Source of the DNA: Vicia villosa
Lineage: Eukaryota; Streptophyta; Magnoliopsida; Fabales; Fabaceae
Reading direction: 5' to 3'
DNA length: 64,000 bases
Assembly (NCBI RefSeq): GCF_029867415.1
Contig: NC_081180.1
Location: forward strand, 232,118,625-232,182,624
Within the stretch, counting starts at the first letter, position 1. Every line of letters begins with the position of its first letter. Shown piece by piece: positions 10,817-25,680 of this stretch. Below the pieces are notes generated by a model that made no database searches, was not told where the DNA came from, and saw nothing but the letters and a program-made list of their open reading frames with translations. The position numbers and the translations under genes are program-made.

Positions 10817-12049
10817 CACGTACACCCTCAGGTTTTACAGATTCATGTATCAACTTTTTTTGGAGCATAACACTTGCGTCAACTTTGTTAATTAGCATGA
10901 TTATAAATATGAAAATAATTGTAACATTTGGCACTTAATACTTGGTCATCCTTCCGGTGACAATTTGATTGAAATAAAGAAAACCTTTCCTTTTGTCAAA
11001 AAGATGAAGTCTAATATACCTTTTCATGTTTGATTTTATGCCAAGAAAAAGATATTATCATTCCCTAATAGCACTCATAAGTATGTTGACATTTTGACTT
11101 AGTTCATATGGACATATGGGGTCCATTTTCCATCCCCTCAATAAATGGACATTAATATTTTCTTACAACTGTTGATGACAAAAGTCAATTTACATGCATT
11201 TTTCTCATGAAATGTAAATTAAAAACACTAAACCTTATTAGAGCTTTTGTCTCTTTGGTTCACACTCAATTTAATATCAACATCAAATGCATTAGATCAA
11301 TAATGGCAGTGAGTTTATTCTTAGGGATTTCTATAAGGAAACTGGAATTTCACATCATACTTCATGTGTTGGTACTCTTCTATAAAATGGCATAGTTGAG
11401 AGGAAACACGCATATATAGTTGGTATTACTAGGGCTCTTCTATTTCAAGCCCAACATCCTAATATTTTCTGGTCTTATGCAGTTATCATGTTTGTCGAGC
11501 ATGTGTAACACCTGTTTGGAGAAAATAATTGTTTATCTTTTATAAATAAAGAATTTTTTGGGTTAGGGTGTTACAATTGCAGCTGCTCAGAAATGGCCAT
11601 TGTACTAACTTTATCTTAATACAACATTATTTCATGTTGATCTTAATGAATTTATATGCAAGCCCCTCTAAGTCTTAAATCACCTCAACCTAACATGGTG
11701 TGCAAGCTTCAAAGATCTCTTTATGGCTTGAAATAGACAAGTAGGCAATGGGACACAAAACTCACTGAAACTCTATTACACTCAGAATACATTTAATCAA
11801 AATCTGACTATTCATTGTACACTAAGTTTAGTGGTTCACATTTCACATTGATCCTTGTATATGTAGATGATATGGTCTTATAAGGGACTGATGTTGATGA
11901 GATTACCAACATTAAAACCTTTTTAAATGACAAATTTATCATTAAGGATCTAGGAGTGCTTAATATTTTCTAGGTTTTGAAATGATTAGATAAAAATAAA
12001 GTATCACATTATACCAAAGGAAGTACACACTAGACCTTAAAATACTTCT
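10817..12049 (+). pseudogene. Decayed Ty1-copia pol (integrase and RT remnants)
   Basis: Stops and frameshifts are dense, but landmarks of a copia polyprotein appear in order. A pre-integrase stretch WHLILGHPSGDN begins at about 10929. An integrase-core stretch DLVHMDIWGPFSIPSINGH with VDDKSQFTCIFLMK follows at 11090-11225. RT segments come last: a YGLK-like motif near 11725, then VYVDDMVL at 11857-11880. Zinc-binding, RNase H and LTR parts are missing or unrecognisable. This is the sequence into which the Ogre-like element inserted, so it is older. Confidence 0.75.
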
Positions 12050-12109
12050 ATGCAACCTCACTTACAGTTGCACAAAGATTCTGGTGACTCGCTTTCTGAT
12101 CCAACTACA

Positions 12110-13097
12110 TGCAGGAGGTTATGCTCATATTTTGCTTATCAACAGACATGCAAGGATCTCATTCAGAGGTTGAAGACAAGAAGACTACAAGACAATTTGT
12201 TTCTTGTAATAATATGTAAAACACATAGAGCTGTTTCTCGTAGTGTGTTATAGCTTGGAAACTTCTGATAGATTGTTTAGGCACCAGAAGTGACTGATTA
12301 GTCAGTGTGTCGTAAACATACGTTTTGAGAATAGGAGACCATCTGCTTAATTAAGAAGCACACCTATAATCTCCAGAAGATGTCTTGAGCGACCTAGTGA
12401 AGGTCTGATGCTTGAGAAGACAGTGGCTGAGGTCATTGTGGAAATCTCTTGGAGACCAAGTGAAGGTCAGGAGTCCAGGAGTCAATGGATGTTATATCTC
12501 GTGGAGATCACTGAACAGTCCATTGTAGTTAATCACAAGCAGTTGGCTTGTGCAGGGAGTTAGTCACAACGCGTTGTTGTGCAGGGTTCCTGAGTCAATG
12601 AACGTTATATCTCGTGGAGATCACTAAACAGGTCATTGTCCAGATGGTTAGTCACAGCACTTGGCTGTGCAGGTTGTTAGTCACGACGGAGGATCGTTCA
12701 GTTGTAATCATGATTTGGTTATACTGGATTAAGACCTCTGGACAAGAGGCAAATCACCTGAAGAAGGTGGACTGGAGGTAGCTTTATTTAGAAGGTGAAC
12801 CAAGTTAAAAATGAATGTATCTTTTACTTTCTGTACTATTCTTTTTAACTTAGAACATTCAAGTAAAAGCTCTTCAAAACTGTACTGAGACCAGTCAGAA
12901 ATTCTGATGACACACAGAAGTTAAAATGAACATCTCATTGGTTATGTAGTTCTACTTTCACATGCTTCCGCAACACCAAAAGCATAATCCAATAGATGAT
13001 AAAACGAAAGAAAGAAAAGACGTTAAAAAGAAAGAGAATTTTAATTGATAAAGAACACAATTACAATCCCCCTTTCTTGTGTTTTTCTCCACCTTCA
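12110..13097 (+). repeat. SIRE-like copia LTR, 3' portion
   Basis: Homologous by eye to the last ~950 bp of the complete solo LTR at 54666-57092. It shares the TTAGTCAC...GTGCAGG hairpins, the GTTATATC...GAT hairpins, the AGGTGGACTGGAGGTAGC stretch, and the terminal CTTTCTTGTG...CCACCTTCA. It ends at CA 13097, matching the solo LTR end. The 5' part is missing; the left flank is the decayed copia pol. Confidence 0.75.
12480..12700 (+). repeat. Hairpin array in the partial SIRE-like LTR
   Basis: Family A: CACAAGC/GCTTGTG (12534-12552), CACAAC/GTTGTG (12565-12581), CACAGC/GCTGTG (12653-12669), each with a 5-base loop. Family B: ATCTC gtg GAGAT twice (12496-12508 and 12609-12621). Arms are perfectly paired in all five. 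Confidence 0.88.
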
Positions 13098-15465
13098 AAG
13101 AGGACACGAATTCCTAGCCTCTCAAACACCTCTCAAATTTCCAAAAATCTCACAAAAGAACCAGTTTTCGTTTCCTATTTGCAGCTCATATCAACCCTAA
13201 CAAGTCATTCCACTCTCCTTTTAAGGTGCCAAAGGGTAGGTACAGATCAAAACACATGATCAAAATGGCTTAAAACGCATACCACGCGTTCTTCATGTTC
13301 ATATGCATTTGTTTTTCGTTTTCCATATTTTATCGTGTATTAACCTAAACTAATGATCACTTTGAGTTCCTAACATGTTTTAGAGTAGGTTTGATGTGTA
13401 ACATGGAAGCTTAGAGCCCTAAACCAACACTTTCCATTGTTAGGGCTTCAAAGATAGGAGCTTTCGTTTTCCACGTTCAAGGCCTTATCAGTTCAAAACG
13501 ATGCCATCTTTGAGTTTGTAGCTTGCCAATTAGGAGATCTGGGTGTTTAGTTTTGTTGTTTAAATCGTGTTTTGTAGGTTTTAAGTTTCGCAGAATTCGC
13601 TACGAAATTTTGTAGCAAAACTGAAGCAAACATGGAAGCAAAATCGTAGCAGATTTTTGGAGGAGAAGATGAATATTGATTCTGAAATTTTGACCACGTG
13701 TGGCTGGCTCGTACTGGACGGTCAAAGTCAGCTCCGTCTCTCTCCATGCACGATTGGTCTTTCCCAGGCATATGGACCCCACTCTGACTTGTTTGACTTT
13801 CCACCATTAATGTTTGTTTTGTTTATATTTATTTCTTTCAGTCCGGTTTACAAACAACCAAGCAGCATAGCCCAGATGGCAAACGCGTCCTCTTGCAAGC
13901 TCAATATCCTGGGCTCGAGCCTGGCCAGGACACATTTTGGTCTCTTTTCTGATTTTCCATGGTTTCTCACTTTTTTAATTAGTTTTTCGATTTCTTTTTT
14001 AATTAATAATTAACATATTAATTAATTTAGATAATTCTACTCTTAGGTTAATCAATTTAGGTTAATTAGTTTAATCACCCTAGGATTAGGATTAGTCATT
14101 TAATTGACTTATTTTTATTTTTCTAATTTAATTAATTAATGTAATTAGTAAATTAGGTTAAATAATTAAATTTAATTCATATTAACTAATTAATTTAGGA
14201 TTAAGGTTTCTCGATTCACCCGATTCTCACATAGTAATTAGGATAAATAATTTAGGATTTAATTAACTTTTTTTATACTTTTCACTAACACTTTTCTAAT
14301 CCTTCCGACTAATTGCTTTTGTCCCGATTTTTACTTTCGCGCTTATAGTTTTGTAACTGTTCAGAAGTTGTAACTTAATTTTCCACGTGCTTTCTCTTTT
14401 TTTCCGATTATAATGTAATTGCTCACAGGTTGTAATAGCTTAATCTAGGGTTTATTTTCCGCATTTACTTTTCAGTCAGTATATATATGTAACTTCCCCG
14501 AAGCCATGTATTAGTTTTAGGGTTTATCTTTTCGCACCTATACTTGTATGCATATATATAACTATAATTGTTAGTAATTAGGGTTTGTATGGCAAGTCTA
14601 ATAATAAACCGTTAGATCACTAACTTCAAGATTAAAATAACTAAAAATAACACACTCTTTTTACTTGTTCACACACTCACCTTAAGGGTAACCCTCTCTT
14701 GTTGTCTTCGATTAAATGGTCAAGTCCCTCGAACGTAGGCATGTGTTAGCAAGGTTGCCTCCGATTAATGTCATCATAATCCCTTTGATAAAAAGGTCAT
14801 AGTCCCTCGATGACCCTTCGATGTTGCCTATGAAATATGATCTATTCCCTCGAGTTTCCTACGAGAATGATGATAGTCCCTTTGAATGCTAAGACATCCT
14901 TACAAGTTGCCTTCTATGACCATCCGATAACCCCTTCGATGTCCCTTACATCCAATGAAAGGACTTCCCACTAACTAATGGTGTGGATAGTCTCTTTCCC
15001 TTAAACGAAAGACTTTAAGAACAAGAAAGACCTTACAAACTTAGGGTAGGTAACTTCTAATTGCTTGCTCAACTCAAAACATTCAAAATGCTTTTCACAC
15101 CTCGCATTTCAACTCACTTTCAAAAGACTAAACTTTGTATACATTCACATGAGAATCATTACAAAGTTAATTCTTTTACAAAAATGTTTTTCTAAGAACA
15201 CACCACATTTCATACAAATCAAAAAAATTAAACAAAAGTGAGCTAAGCAATTAAGAGCCCATGGATAACCGTGGATACAAAGGGTGCTAACACCTTCCCC
15301 TTTGTATAACCTACCCCCCAAACTCAAAAGCTTTAAAAAGGTCTTTCCTGTTATTTTTTCCTTTCCTAATTGGATAAAATAAAAGTCGGTGGCGACTCTT
15401 GCTTACTGCAACATGTTTTGCAAAATATCAAAATAAAACTCACTTCTCCCACTGTATTATAGAAC
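13098..15465 (+). repeat. Second Ogre/Tat-type LTR (5' LTR, left end unclear)
   Basis: The primer-binding site at 15466 defines the right end. About 180 bp upstream lies GGTGCTAACACC (15283-15294) followed by CTTCCCCTTTGTATAACC, the block conserved in all Ogre/Tat-type LTRs here. A pseudo primer core TGGCGACTCT lies at 15390-15399. No TGTT...CCCC start is visible, so the left end is truncated or lies somewhere in 13098-13540. No coding sequence seen; the interior is AT-rich. The block at about 15230-15400 is inverted relative to 25735-25890. Confidence 0.6.
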
Positions 15466-15483
15466 TGGCGACTCTGCTGGGGA
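15466..15483 (+). other. Primer-binding site of the second Ogre/Tat-type element
   Basis: TGGCGACTCTGCTGGGGA, identical to the site at 1733-1750, directly after the LTR end. Its presence identifies the preceding sequence as a 5' LTR in plus orientation. Confidence 0.8.
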
Positions 15484-16260
15484 TTTCTAAAACAAGAGGG
15501 ATTACCTTAGAGTTTAGTTCACATTAATATTTGCTTGTTTGTTTTGATTGCTTTACTTTTAACGGTTGTTTTGGGCATTGAATGAAAGATGAATCCTATA
15601 CCCGGATTCGAGTTTATCTTAAGATAGGAAGTGGCATAGTCATGGCGACCTTCCTCATGTATGTGGGGGATTATTCAATATGAGAGCTCACGCTTAAGTT
15701 AGGCCTCCATGGATATGTGCACACTTCTCTTGTATGAGGGAGGTTTATGTAGATACCTTGGGTGCGTCGGAGCTTAAGGACCTTTAGTTACCCCTTAACC
15801 CATCTTGGCTTTTAAGAACGTAGTGGGGGGACTACTCTTGATGTATGTTGAGGGCATAGTCGCTACCCGATGCTACAACTCAGATAGGTTATTTCGTAAA
15901 GTATCATTGCGTGGTATGTATGTATCATGTTCGAGGGTGCTTTAGAGAGACTGGTCATTCTGAGTAACGTGTAGAACCCTGTTACTAATCTCACTCCTAT
16001 CCTTAAAAGTACCTTTGGGGAAGGGTAATTACCTGGTCATACTACATGCAAGCCTTTAAACCTAAGGCTATCTGTGTGACTTGTTTGTATTCATTATCTA
16101 ACCACTTGATTTCCTTGTAGATTTTGTTTGTAGGACTTACTTGTCCCTACTACCTTATGTTTTGCTTAATGCATAACATTTGCATAACATCATGTCATCA
16201 TAACATAGAATTTTAACTAACCTTTTCAAGGATCTTAGGAATTTAGGGCACACAATTTCA
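15484..16260 (+). other. Leader remnant of the second Ogre/Tat-type element
   Basis: Non-coding sequence of the character expected for a Tat leader, including near-repeats around GGGGGATTATTC and GGGGGGACTACTC. It loses similarity near 16210-16260 with no gag following, so the element is truncated. Confidence 0.45.
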
Positions 16261-18169
16261 GGTGCTATTATAGGAGGATTATCAAGAACAAAATTCCTAT
16301 CAAAAGGCAAGAGGATTTATTTTCCTCTAGCCATAAATCTTCAATTTATAACCTATACCCAACTAGACTTAGGCCTTCAATCACAACAAATTTTCTATTC
16401 CAATATAGTAGTAACTTCTGCTACAATCAAGGTCTTCAATCTGTTTAGTTTCAGAGAATATCTCTATAATTAGAAACTATATAATCTTCAATATTCTGAT
16501 TTGATTCTTCTGAATGATTCTTCAAATCTTCATATTGATTCTTCAGACCTGTCATATAATATATGACGCCTTTATTTGATTTGCACAATATCCCTGTATA
16601 TTCTGCAATCTTCTATAGTAATTAAATCACACAGATTTAATTCTTCACTTAAGCTCGGCATGATGTCGTAACATCTCATGTGACATGTTATTCCAGATGT
16701 TGAATTGTTCTAACATAACATGTTATATCATTCCAGTGAGACTCTTTGTTGTACCTGTTGTTCTTATATATATTTATACATGCTGATCCTTTTATTTGTT
16801 TTACAAAAATTAAGCCAACTCTAAAACCAGAGAGCTAATAGAGAGAGAATGGAAAGAGGTACTAATTGGAGGGAAAAGCTCGGTGGATGCTAAAAATGAT
16901 AGTGGAAATGATTCAAATTCAAGGATGAAAAAGGTGGCGCTAAAAGAAAAAATATGGTACAAAGGTACACTACGCGCCGTCTGTTCCTGCTGTGACAGAC
17001 TGCACATTTCATCTTGTCCCCTCACTGCTATCGGATAGTACAAATATTCCCTCTTTCTATGCTGAAGACGTTGAGGATGCGTGGGCTAGATGAAATTATT
17101 GTATCCAGGCCCATGATCCAAGACAACTGAAGAAACCCTAATTCCTTGGCCTATATAAAGAAATGGAAGCAACATTGGAAAGGGTTTAGAAAATATTTCA
17201 AGTTCATATTACACTAGTCCAGAGCGTGTTGGTAGAAGTGTGAAGAGTCTTCTCTCCTCATCTTCATTTGTGCTTACTGATGATCATTGGCGGGACTGAA
17301 GTTTCCTGTTGGAGACTTAGTCGTCTCAAGTTTTATTCCGAGTTACTCTTAGGTTGATATCTTTTACTCATTTGCTAGTCTTAAGATGTTTCCTTTGAGA
17401 ACCATGTTCATTGATTGTACTCAGCTTACTATGAGTTAAACTTCTTTTAGTTGAGCTATTTGATATTAATATTAAAAATGTGTTTATGTTAGATGATTGT
17501 GTGGTTAGTACTTGCTTTATCATGCGTTTACAACTCCAACACTTATTTCTTTGGTCGATCACCTTATAGATAGGTAATAGCTTGTTGTTATGAGAAATCT
17601 AACAACAAGTGTATTTCATGCTTAAAAATGGTTGAAAGAGTATGATAGATATATTCACTTGACCTAGTTTGCTTAGACATAAAAAACTGCAACCATTAAA
17701 GAATATCAGAACATTTAATAGACGTGTATTAGGGTTACAAGTGGAACTTAGAGATTTGTTTTCCTTGCCCTTGTATGCATGCTTATGAATGATGTAGAAA
17801 TACACCATCAGATCCTTCTGACCTTGCATGTCACGACACCACACGTCATTAACACACAAACACAATAAGGATATTAGTGGACATAAGCTTAACTATACTT
17901 CTCTTGATACTTCTACACAAATTTCTTTATTTTAGCTTAACGTACTTTTATATGAAAGCTGGATTCAAACCATCACCCATTATTATTTCTCTACTTATGC
18001 TTAAAGTGAAAGGATAGATTTAATACAAAAGTCATATCTAAATAGTAACACTCCATGTGGGTACGATACTCTTTCTTTTATCACTTGCTATAATAAAAAA
18101 ACATATATACTTGCATGTGACACCTTTGAGAATTATAGACGAACAGTTATCTAGAATAATAAAAGCCAA
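16261..18169. other. Unassigned AT-rich region
   Basis: No coding sequence supported. A TATA-like CCTATATAAAG near 17150 followed by CT-rich sequence (to about 17260) resembles an LTR promoter or a host promoter, but no terminal repeats or gene were identified. Confidence 0.4.
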
Positions 18170-18393
18170 AAATGATGTATTATAGGATTCGAACCAAGGA
18201 CCTTTCAATCATTTCACAACGGTTGCTTCCATAAACCATAGTTATAAGTAATGCTCTATCTAATTTATAACAACGGTCACACGCCCGTTATGGTAACCAA
18301 CATTCATACAATCACACGCTACCTAACAGCGGATGTGCTACCGTCATTATATGTGTTTCACAATTGTTATTGTATGTGTTTTTCGTAGTAGTG
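18170..18393. mobile_element. CACTA-like transposon terminus (right end)
   Basis: The segment ends GTTTTTCGTAGTAGTG at about 18378-18393, whose reverse complement CACTACTACGAAAAAC has the form of a plant CACTA (En/Spm) terminal inverted repeat. Inside it are ACGG/CCGT-containing sub-terminal motifs (AACGGTTGC, CAACGGTCAC, CCCGTTATGG). No left terminus or transposase was found. Confidence 0.4.
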
Positions 18394-21130
<2,737 letters not shown>

Positions 21131-21149
21131 GTGCACATATAGAAAAAAT

Positions 21150-21345
21150 ACTTTATGTTGAAGGCCATAACATTACATAATGCCCAAGCACAAGGCGTAT
21201 ATAGGAGAAGTGCTTTGAATGGAAGACAATGACATTACATAGTCCCCCAAACACATGGCTCATTTGGGCCAAATTATTTGAGTGACCATAACGTCACATA
21301 GTCCCCCAAGCCTGGGGCATGTAGAGGCGAGGTGTTTTGAGTGGT
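21150..21345 (+). repeat. Degenerate three-unit tandem repeat
   Basis: Three imperfect units of about 65-80 bp share ATAACATTACATAATGCCC / ATGACATTACATAGTCCCCC / ATAACGTCACATAGTCCCCC followed by a CAAGC.C..GGC stretch. Confidence 0.6.
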
Positions 21346-21360
21346 AAGTCGAACATTTTC

Positions 21361-22428
21361 CTTGGTTGCACTCTTTATATGGTAAAGCTTGGTAAGTGGT
21401 CGATATCGTTGTGTTTTAGAGATCATAATTCTCAACCATATGGATTATTTCATTCCTTAAACAAGGAAATATAGTCCATCGAGATGTAGATATTGTCATA
21501 AAAAAATTAAGATTTTTCTTCCAATTAATATTCATTCCACATAGTGAGAGCACGAAACCTAATAAGGATTTCGTGAAATTCAAATTTTAGAATAATTTTC
21601 ATCTACATATTCAACCATTGTGTATTCTTTTTTTAGTTATTATTGTGTATTTCAAACCTCCTTTCAATGATCCACTCATTAATATAAAAACTCACTTCAA
21701 AGCTTCTCAATTCACATGAACGAAATTTTTCATAAACTAACCCTCTGTGTTAATCATATATGCTAAACATGGCCTACCACAATTTTATTTTAAAACATTT
21801 TTCTCTCATTTAAACCTCTTTCTTTATATTTCTTTATTTCACTAAAAAATTGTCTTAGAGTCTTTTTGAGTGAAAACATTCATGAGATTTTAGTTGTACT
21901 GGTGTTTAGCTATTTTTTTATCAAGATTATGATTTTTTTTAAGTCTTTCTTGGTTAGTTTTTTAGGTTATCCTTATAAAACACATGTTTGGTTTTTGAGA
22001 CCATCCGATAAAAATCTTGTTCTTGGTTTGTTATCTTAGATTTGAAAAGCTCTACTTTTGGTTTAAGGGATAAACCTTGTAAAATATCTTACTCAACTAT
22101 AATAAGGTTCGTGGGCATAACCTAATAGAAACTCAACAAATATTAGTGAAAGTCTAAAGAGGTTTGTTTCTTGGTGGAAGGATTGGGCCAAGAGATCGAT
22201 CGAACCTATATAAATCATAGTGCAATCTCTCTCAAATTTCTCCCGCTTTACTTTTAGTTATTTACTTTCTGTTGAATTTTTTTCCTTCCATTTTCCATTT
22301 CTATCTCTAATTTTTAACTATACTAACACATTTTTTTCAGCTTTTAATAATTAATCTTAAAGTAATCTCAAATTTTAAATACCATAATCCACCATCCCTC
22401 TCTTATGCTTGAAGTCACTTGTTCAACA
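21361..22428 (+). repeat. Probable copia 5' LTR (left end undefined)
   Basis: Ends in GTTCAACA at 22428, two bases before a primer-site-like sequence. Contains TATATAAA at 22207-22214 followed by a pyrimidine-rich segment, as in copia LTR promoters. The left boundary was not located; AT-rich, no coding sequence. Confidence 0.5.
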
Positions 22429-22430
22429 AA

Positions 22431-22445
22431 TGGAATCAAAACCTT
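22431..22445 (+). other. Decayed primer-binding site (initiator Met tRNA type)
   Basis: TGGAATCAAAACCTT is a mutated form of the common copia site TGGTATCAGAGC, correctly placed between the LTR end and the gag remnant. Confidence 0.55.
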
Positions 22446-23143
22446 ACTCCTATTAAGGACTATCGCCCTAGGAGGAAGTAAATGTCTTCAGGAGATTCGC
22501 TAAACAAACCCTCGCGCTTTAATGGAGAAGAGTATGGTTTGTGGCAAGAAAAGATAAAAAACTTCAATAAGGGGGTGTATCATGGTGTTTGGAAGGCTGT
22601 GAAAGAAGGTCCTTTTGTTCTCATACATGAAGTTATTGGAGTTGTGGTGAACGAATAAAATGAAGATGATTGGACCATATATGATAAAGAAAACGTGCAA
22701 CGTGGTTTGAAAGCAAAAAAAACCATCTTTGTCGCTCTTGGTCTTGATGAGTTTATGTGTATTTTTCACTGCGAGATTATATAAGAAATGTGGAACACTC
22801 TCCAAATTACCCATAAAGGTAATACTGAGGTAAAGAGTTTGAGGTTGAACACATTCAACCATTAGTATGAAGTATTCATAATAAAACTTGAAGAGAACAT
22901 TTATGACATGCAAAAATGATGCATTCATATTGTGAATCGCACGGAACTCTGGGGGAAATTTTTCAAAATGAGAACTTGATTGTAAAAGTCCATATATGCT
23001 TAAACCTTAGTTTGCAAACTAAATTCAATGTGATTTATGAATCTAAGAACTTATCATCCATGGAATTGGTTACTTTATTTGGTAAATTACGGGAAAATAA
23101 GACGGAGCTAAAGAGAGTTGCTGATGACGAAGAAGATGATAAG

Positions 23144-25273
23144 TGTAACACCCTTCTAAATCACGCGGAAATTATATAAAAATTCAGAGTAAAACATAAA
23201 AGCAAGGGTGCCACAATTCAATTTAACCCAATTTATTCATAAATCATTTGTCATGCTACACTTAGGAACAAATCAACACATTATCATGATCATGTTTCTA
23301 CACAGCGGAATATTCATCATACGGATAAGCATGACATCATCTATGCAATATCCCACAAAATTAATACAATAACAACATAATAGAGTATCATCATAGACTA
23401 TAAACTATCGTTCCTCCAATGTTACAATATCAGAGCATGACACTAGACGCTAGACTAAAACGCACTGACTCATGAGCTAATCCTCACCAAGTCGAAAGCC
23501 GCTATCCTCAATCTGAAATAATAACATGTAAGGGTGATTCTCATCGCAATTAAAAAATATTATTGCATCATAAATAATAACACATCATAGTTATATCATT
23601 CACCCAATCGTATTATATTCAAATTCAACAAAACACGCAACCAACACATCATCAATTCATAACACTGAAACACATTCAATCATCTTATGAAATCATGCAT
23701 ATGAATAAAATGACACTATGCATGTGGTACCAAACATCATCAATGGGAATAACCCACCGACCGATCCAACATCGTCAAGATACGGCCCTGCCAGCACAAA
23801 TTCCACACAATGGGAATTATGTCCTTCACTGAATCCACAACATCATCTGGATTCAGCCCTCAACACATGATTATGAATGAATGCAAACATATATGAAACA
23901 TACTTATACCATCGTCGTGTCTATGAGTAACATCATCCAATACTCAAATCATCATCATCATCAAAGTATGTTTATATACATTAGCATTATTCAAATACAA
24001 TCAACCATCATCATCATCATTAAAAACATACACGTATCCGTATAAATCCTCATCATCCTCACCCATAAAGAACATACATTTATTCACATCTTCCTAAACA
24101 AATCAATCATCATTATACAATTCTCAACAATCATCAGATAATCATGTTTTCAAACACATTTATATTGTCACATTTCATCATATATGTCAATAATACATCA
24201 TCCCTCAAACTAACAAAATATTCACATCATACTCATATCCTCGCATAAAGTATCTCATAAACTTCACCATCCAATCAAACAAATCATCATACGACTCATA
24301 TTTTAAACATAGCATGTATCGTCATATCTCATCGTATATGTCCACAACACATCATTCATCAAAACAAGCAAATCATGGTTTAAAATAATCAAAAGTTACA
24401 CATAATTTCATCATTTAAACACATAGGTTATTTTATGAGGTTCATCATACTCAAAACGACACTCAAAACAGGCCAACGGTTCAAAAGATACATCACTTTC
24501 AAGTTTGGAAAATTTCTGCACAGCAAGGTCTGCTCAGCGGACCACTAGCGACCCATAACAAAAGTGAATTACCTTCAGACCTCCGCTCAGCGGATCACTA
24601 GCGATCTTTGACAGAAGCTAACTAGGTCGGGTCCTCCACTTAGCGGACCCCACTCAGCGGACCCCCCTCCGCTTAGCGGACGTGCAATTTTGCATATTCT
24701 TAGATCTGTGACAGACCCTGCGATCTCACACATTCTAAGTCCAAAATCGACTCTAAACATCATATACATCCAAATAATCATCAATTGCATCATCATACAT
24801 CATTATACATCAAAACAACACATTATTAACCAATAATCTATGCAATTTCATCAATTATAACCTCCCTAAACCTAACATATAATCCAATTAACCTAGACAA
24901 TATTCCTAATCAACGTTACCATCCATAACACGTTAAGAAGTGTTAACCGGAGAGTCCCCCCTTACCTTAGCCAAGAGTTCTTGACTGGTCTCTCCCTCTA
25001 CTGCTCCTCTTTCACGTTCTTCGTGTTCCAAATCCTCCAGTTTTTCACGTTCCAACTCTTCTCTCCAATTCCCTTATTATTTTATAAAAATAACATTTAA
25101 TTAGAATAGGGCCTTTACTAACATAACACCCCCCCCCCCCTCATTCCTTAACATCGCGCATGGCCCAACACCCTAAACCATTCTTTTCCAATTAAATTCC
25201 ACAAAACACCAATAATTTTAATTATTAATTAAATTTCCAATTAAATTAGAAATTAAAATATACGGGTGTTACA
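23144..25273 (-). mobile_element. Solo LTR, gypsy type, 2130 bp, target duplication ATAAG
   Basis: Terminal inverted repeats TGTAACACCC...GGGTGTTACA are perfect over 10 bp and the ends are TG...CA. Flanking 5-bp duplications ATAAG lie at 23139-23143 and 25274-25278. No internal region or second LTR is present, so this is a recombination-derived solo LTR. Orientation is minus by comparison with the related plus-oriented LTR at 31388-44381, which begins with the same CCCATATTTT-like start and shares the GGTACCACATGCATAGTGTC stretch in inverted order. It interrupts a copia gag remnant. Confidence 0.92.
24525..24685. repeat. Clustered GCTCAGCGGA / TCCGCTNAGCGGA motifs in the solo LTR
   Basis: Six or so occurrences of CGCTCAGCGGA-like or CTTAGCGGAC motifs in 160 bp, several followed by CACTAGCGA. 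TCCGCT.AGCGGA is a near-palindrome. GC content is clearly above the surrounding AT-rich LTR. Confidence 0.65.
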
Positions 25274-25450
25274 ATAAGAAGCATAGGAAAATTCTTGAAA
25301 TAAAAATTACAAACAATAAAGATATGAAATTATTAGATGAAGACAATGAAAGAAAAATTAATGAAGACATGGAACCCGTGTTTAGAAAATTCCTTAGGCA
25401 CGAGAAACAATCTTCAAATCTTCATCAGCAAAGTGAAGAAAATTCCTCAC

Positions 25451-25680
25451 TCATTCTTGTATTGGCCTAGGGGTCAGGACCAGAAAGGGCCATGAACGTC
25501 TTGGACAGTGTCGAGGAAGAGGAGACGGGGTGTACCTGCAAGGTACTCCAAAGATCAAGTCAGTACGATCACAGATACGAGTAAGTGTTTAGGGTTATTA
25601 GAAATGTGTTACCTGACCCTCTCAAGGGAGAAAGTTTATATAATGCCCCTGTCGCCCTCGGTTTTTTACCGTACCTCTCG
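25451..25680 (+). repeat. Small unclassified LTR-like fragment
   Basis: GGGTGTACCTGCAAGGTACTCC (about 25530-25550) with AAGTCAGT downstream resembles LTR sequence of legume gypsy elements by recollection only. Boundaries and family are not established; no gene is present. Confidence 0.3.

Larger units (their letters stand above)
22482..25450 (+). pseudogene. Decayed Ty1-copia gag, split by a solo LTR
   Basis: From the ATG at 22482 the reading starts MSSGDSLNKPSRFNGEEYGL, a copia Gag (UBN2-type) N-terminus with the aromatic W of GLWQ. Later blocks are also recognisable: ALGLDEFMCIFHCE, EMWNTLQITHKG, and, after a frameshift near 22918, NLSSMELVTLFGKLRENKTE. In-frame stops appear near 22656, 22782 and 22863. 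The frame runs into the solo LTR at 23143 and resumes in phase at 25279 (KHRKILEIKI...), ending near 25450. No pol follows. Confidence 0.75.

Noticed and set aside
18180..18205. Reverse-complement B-box GGTTCGAATCC suggesting a tRNA
   Set aside because: No cloverleaf, A box or acceptor stem could be built around it.
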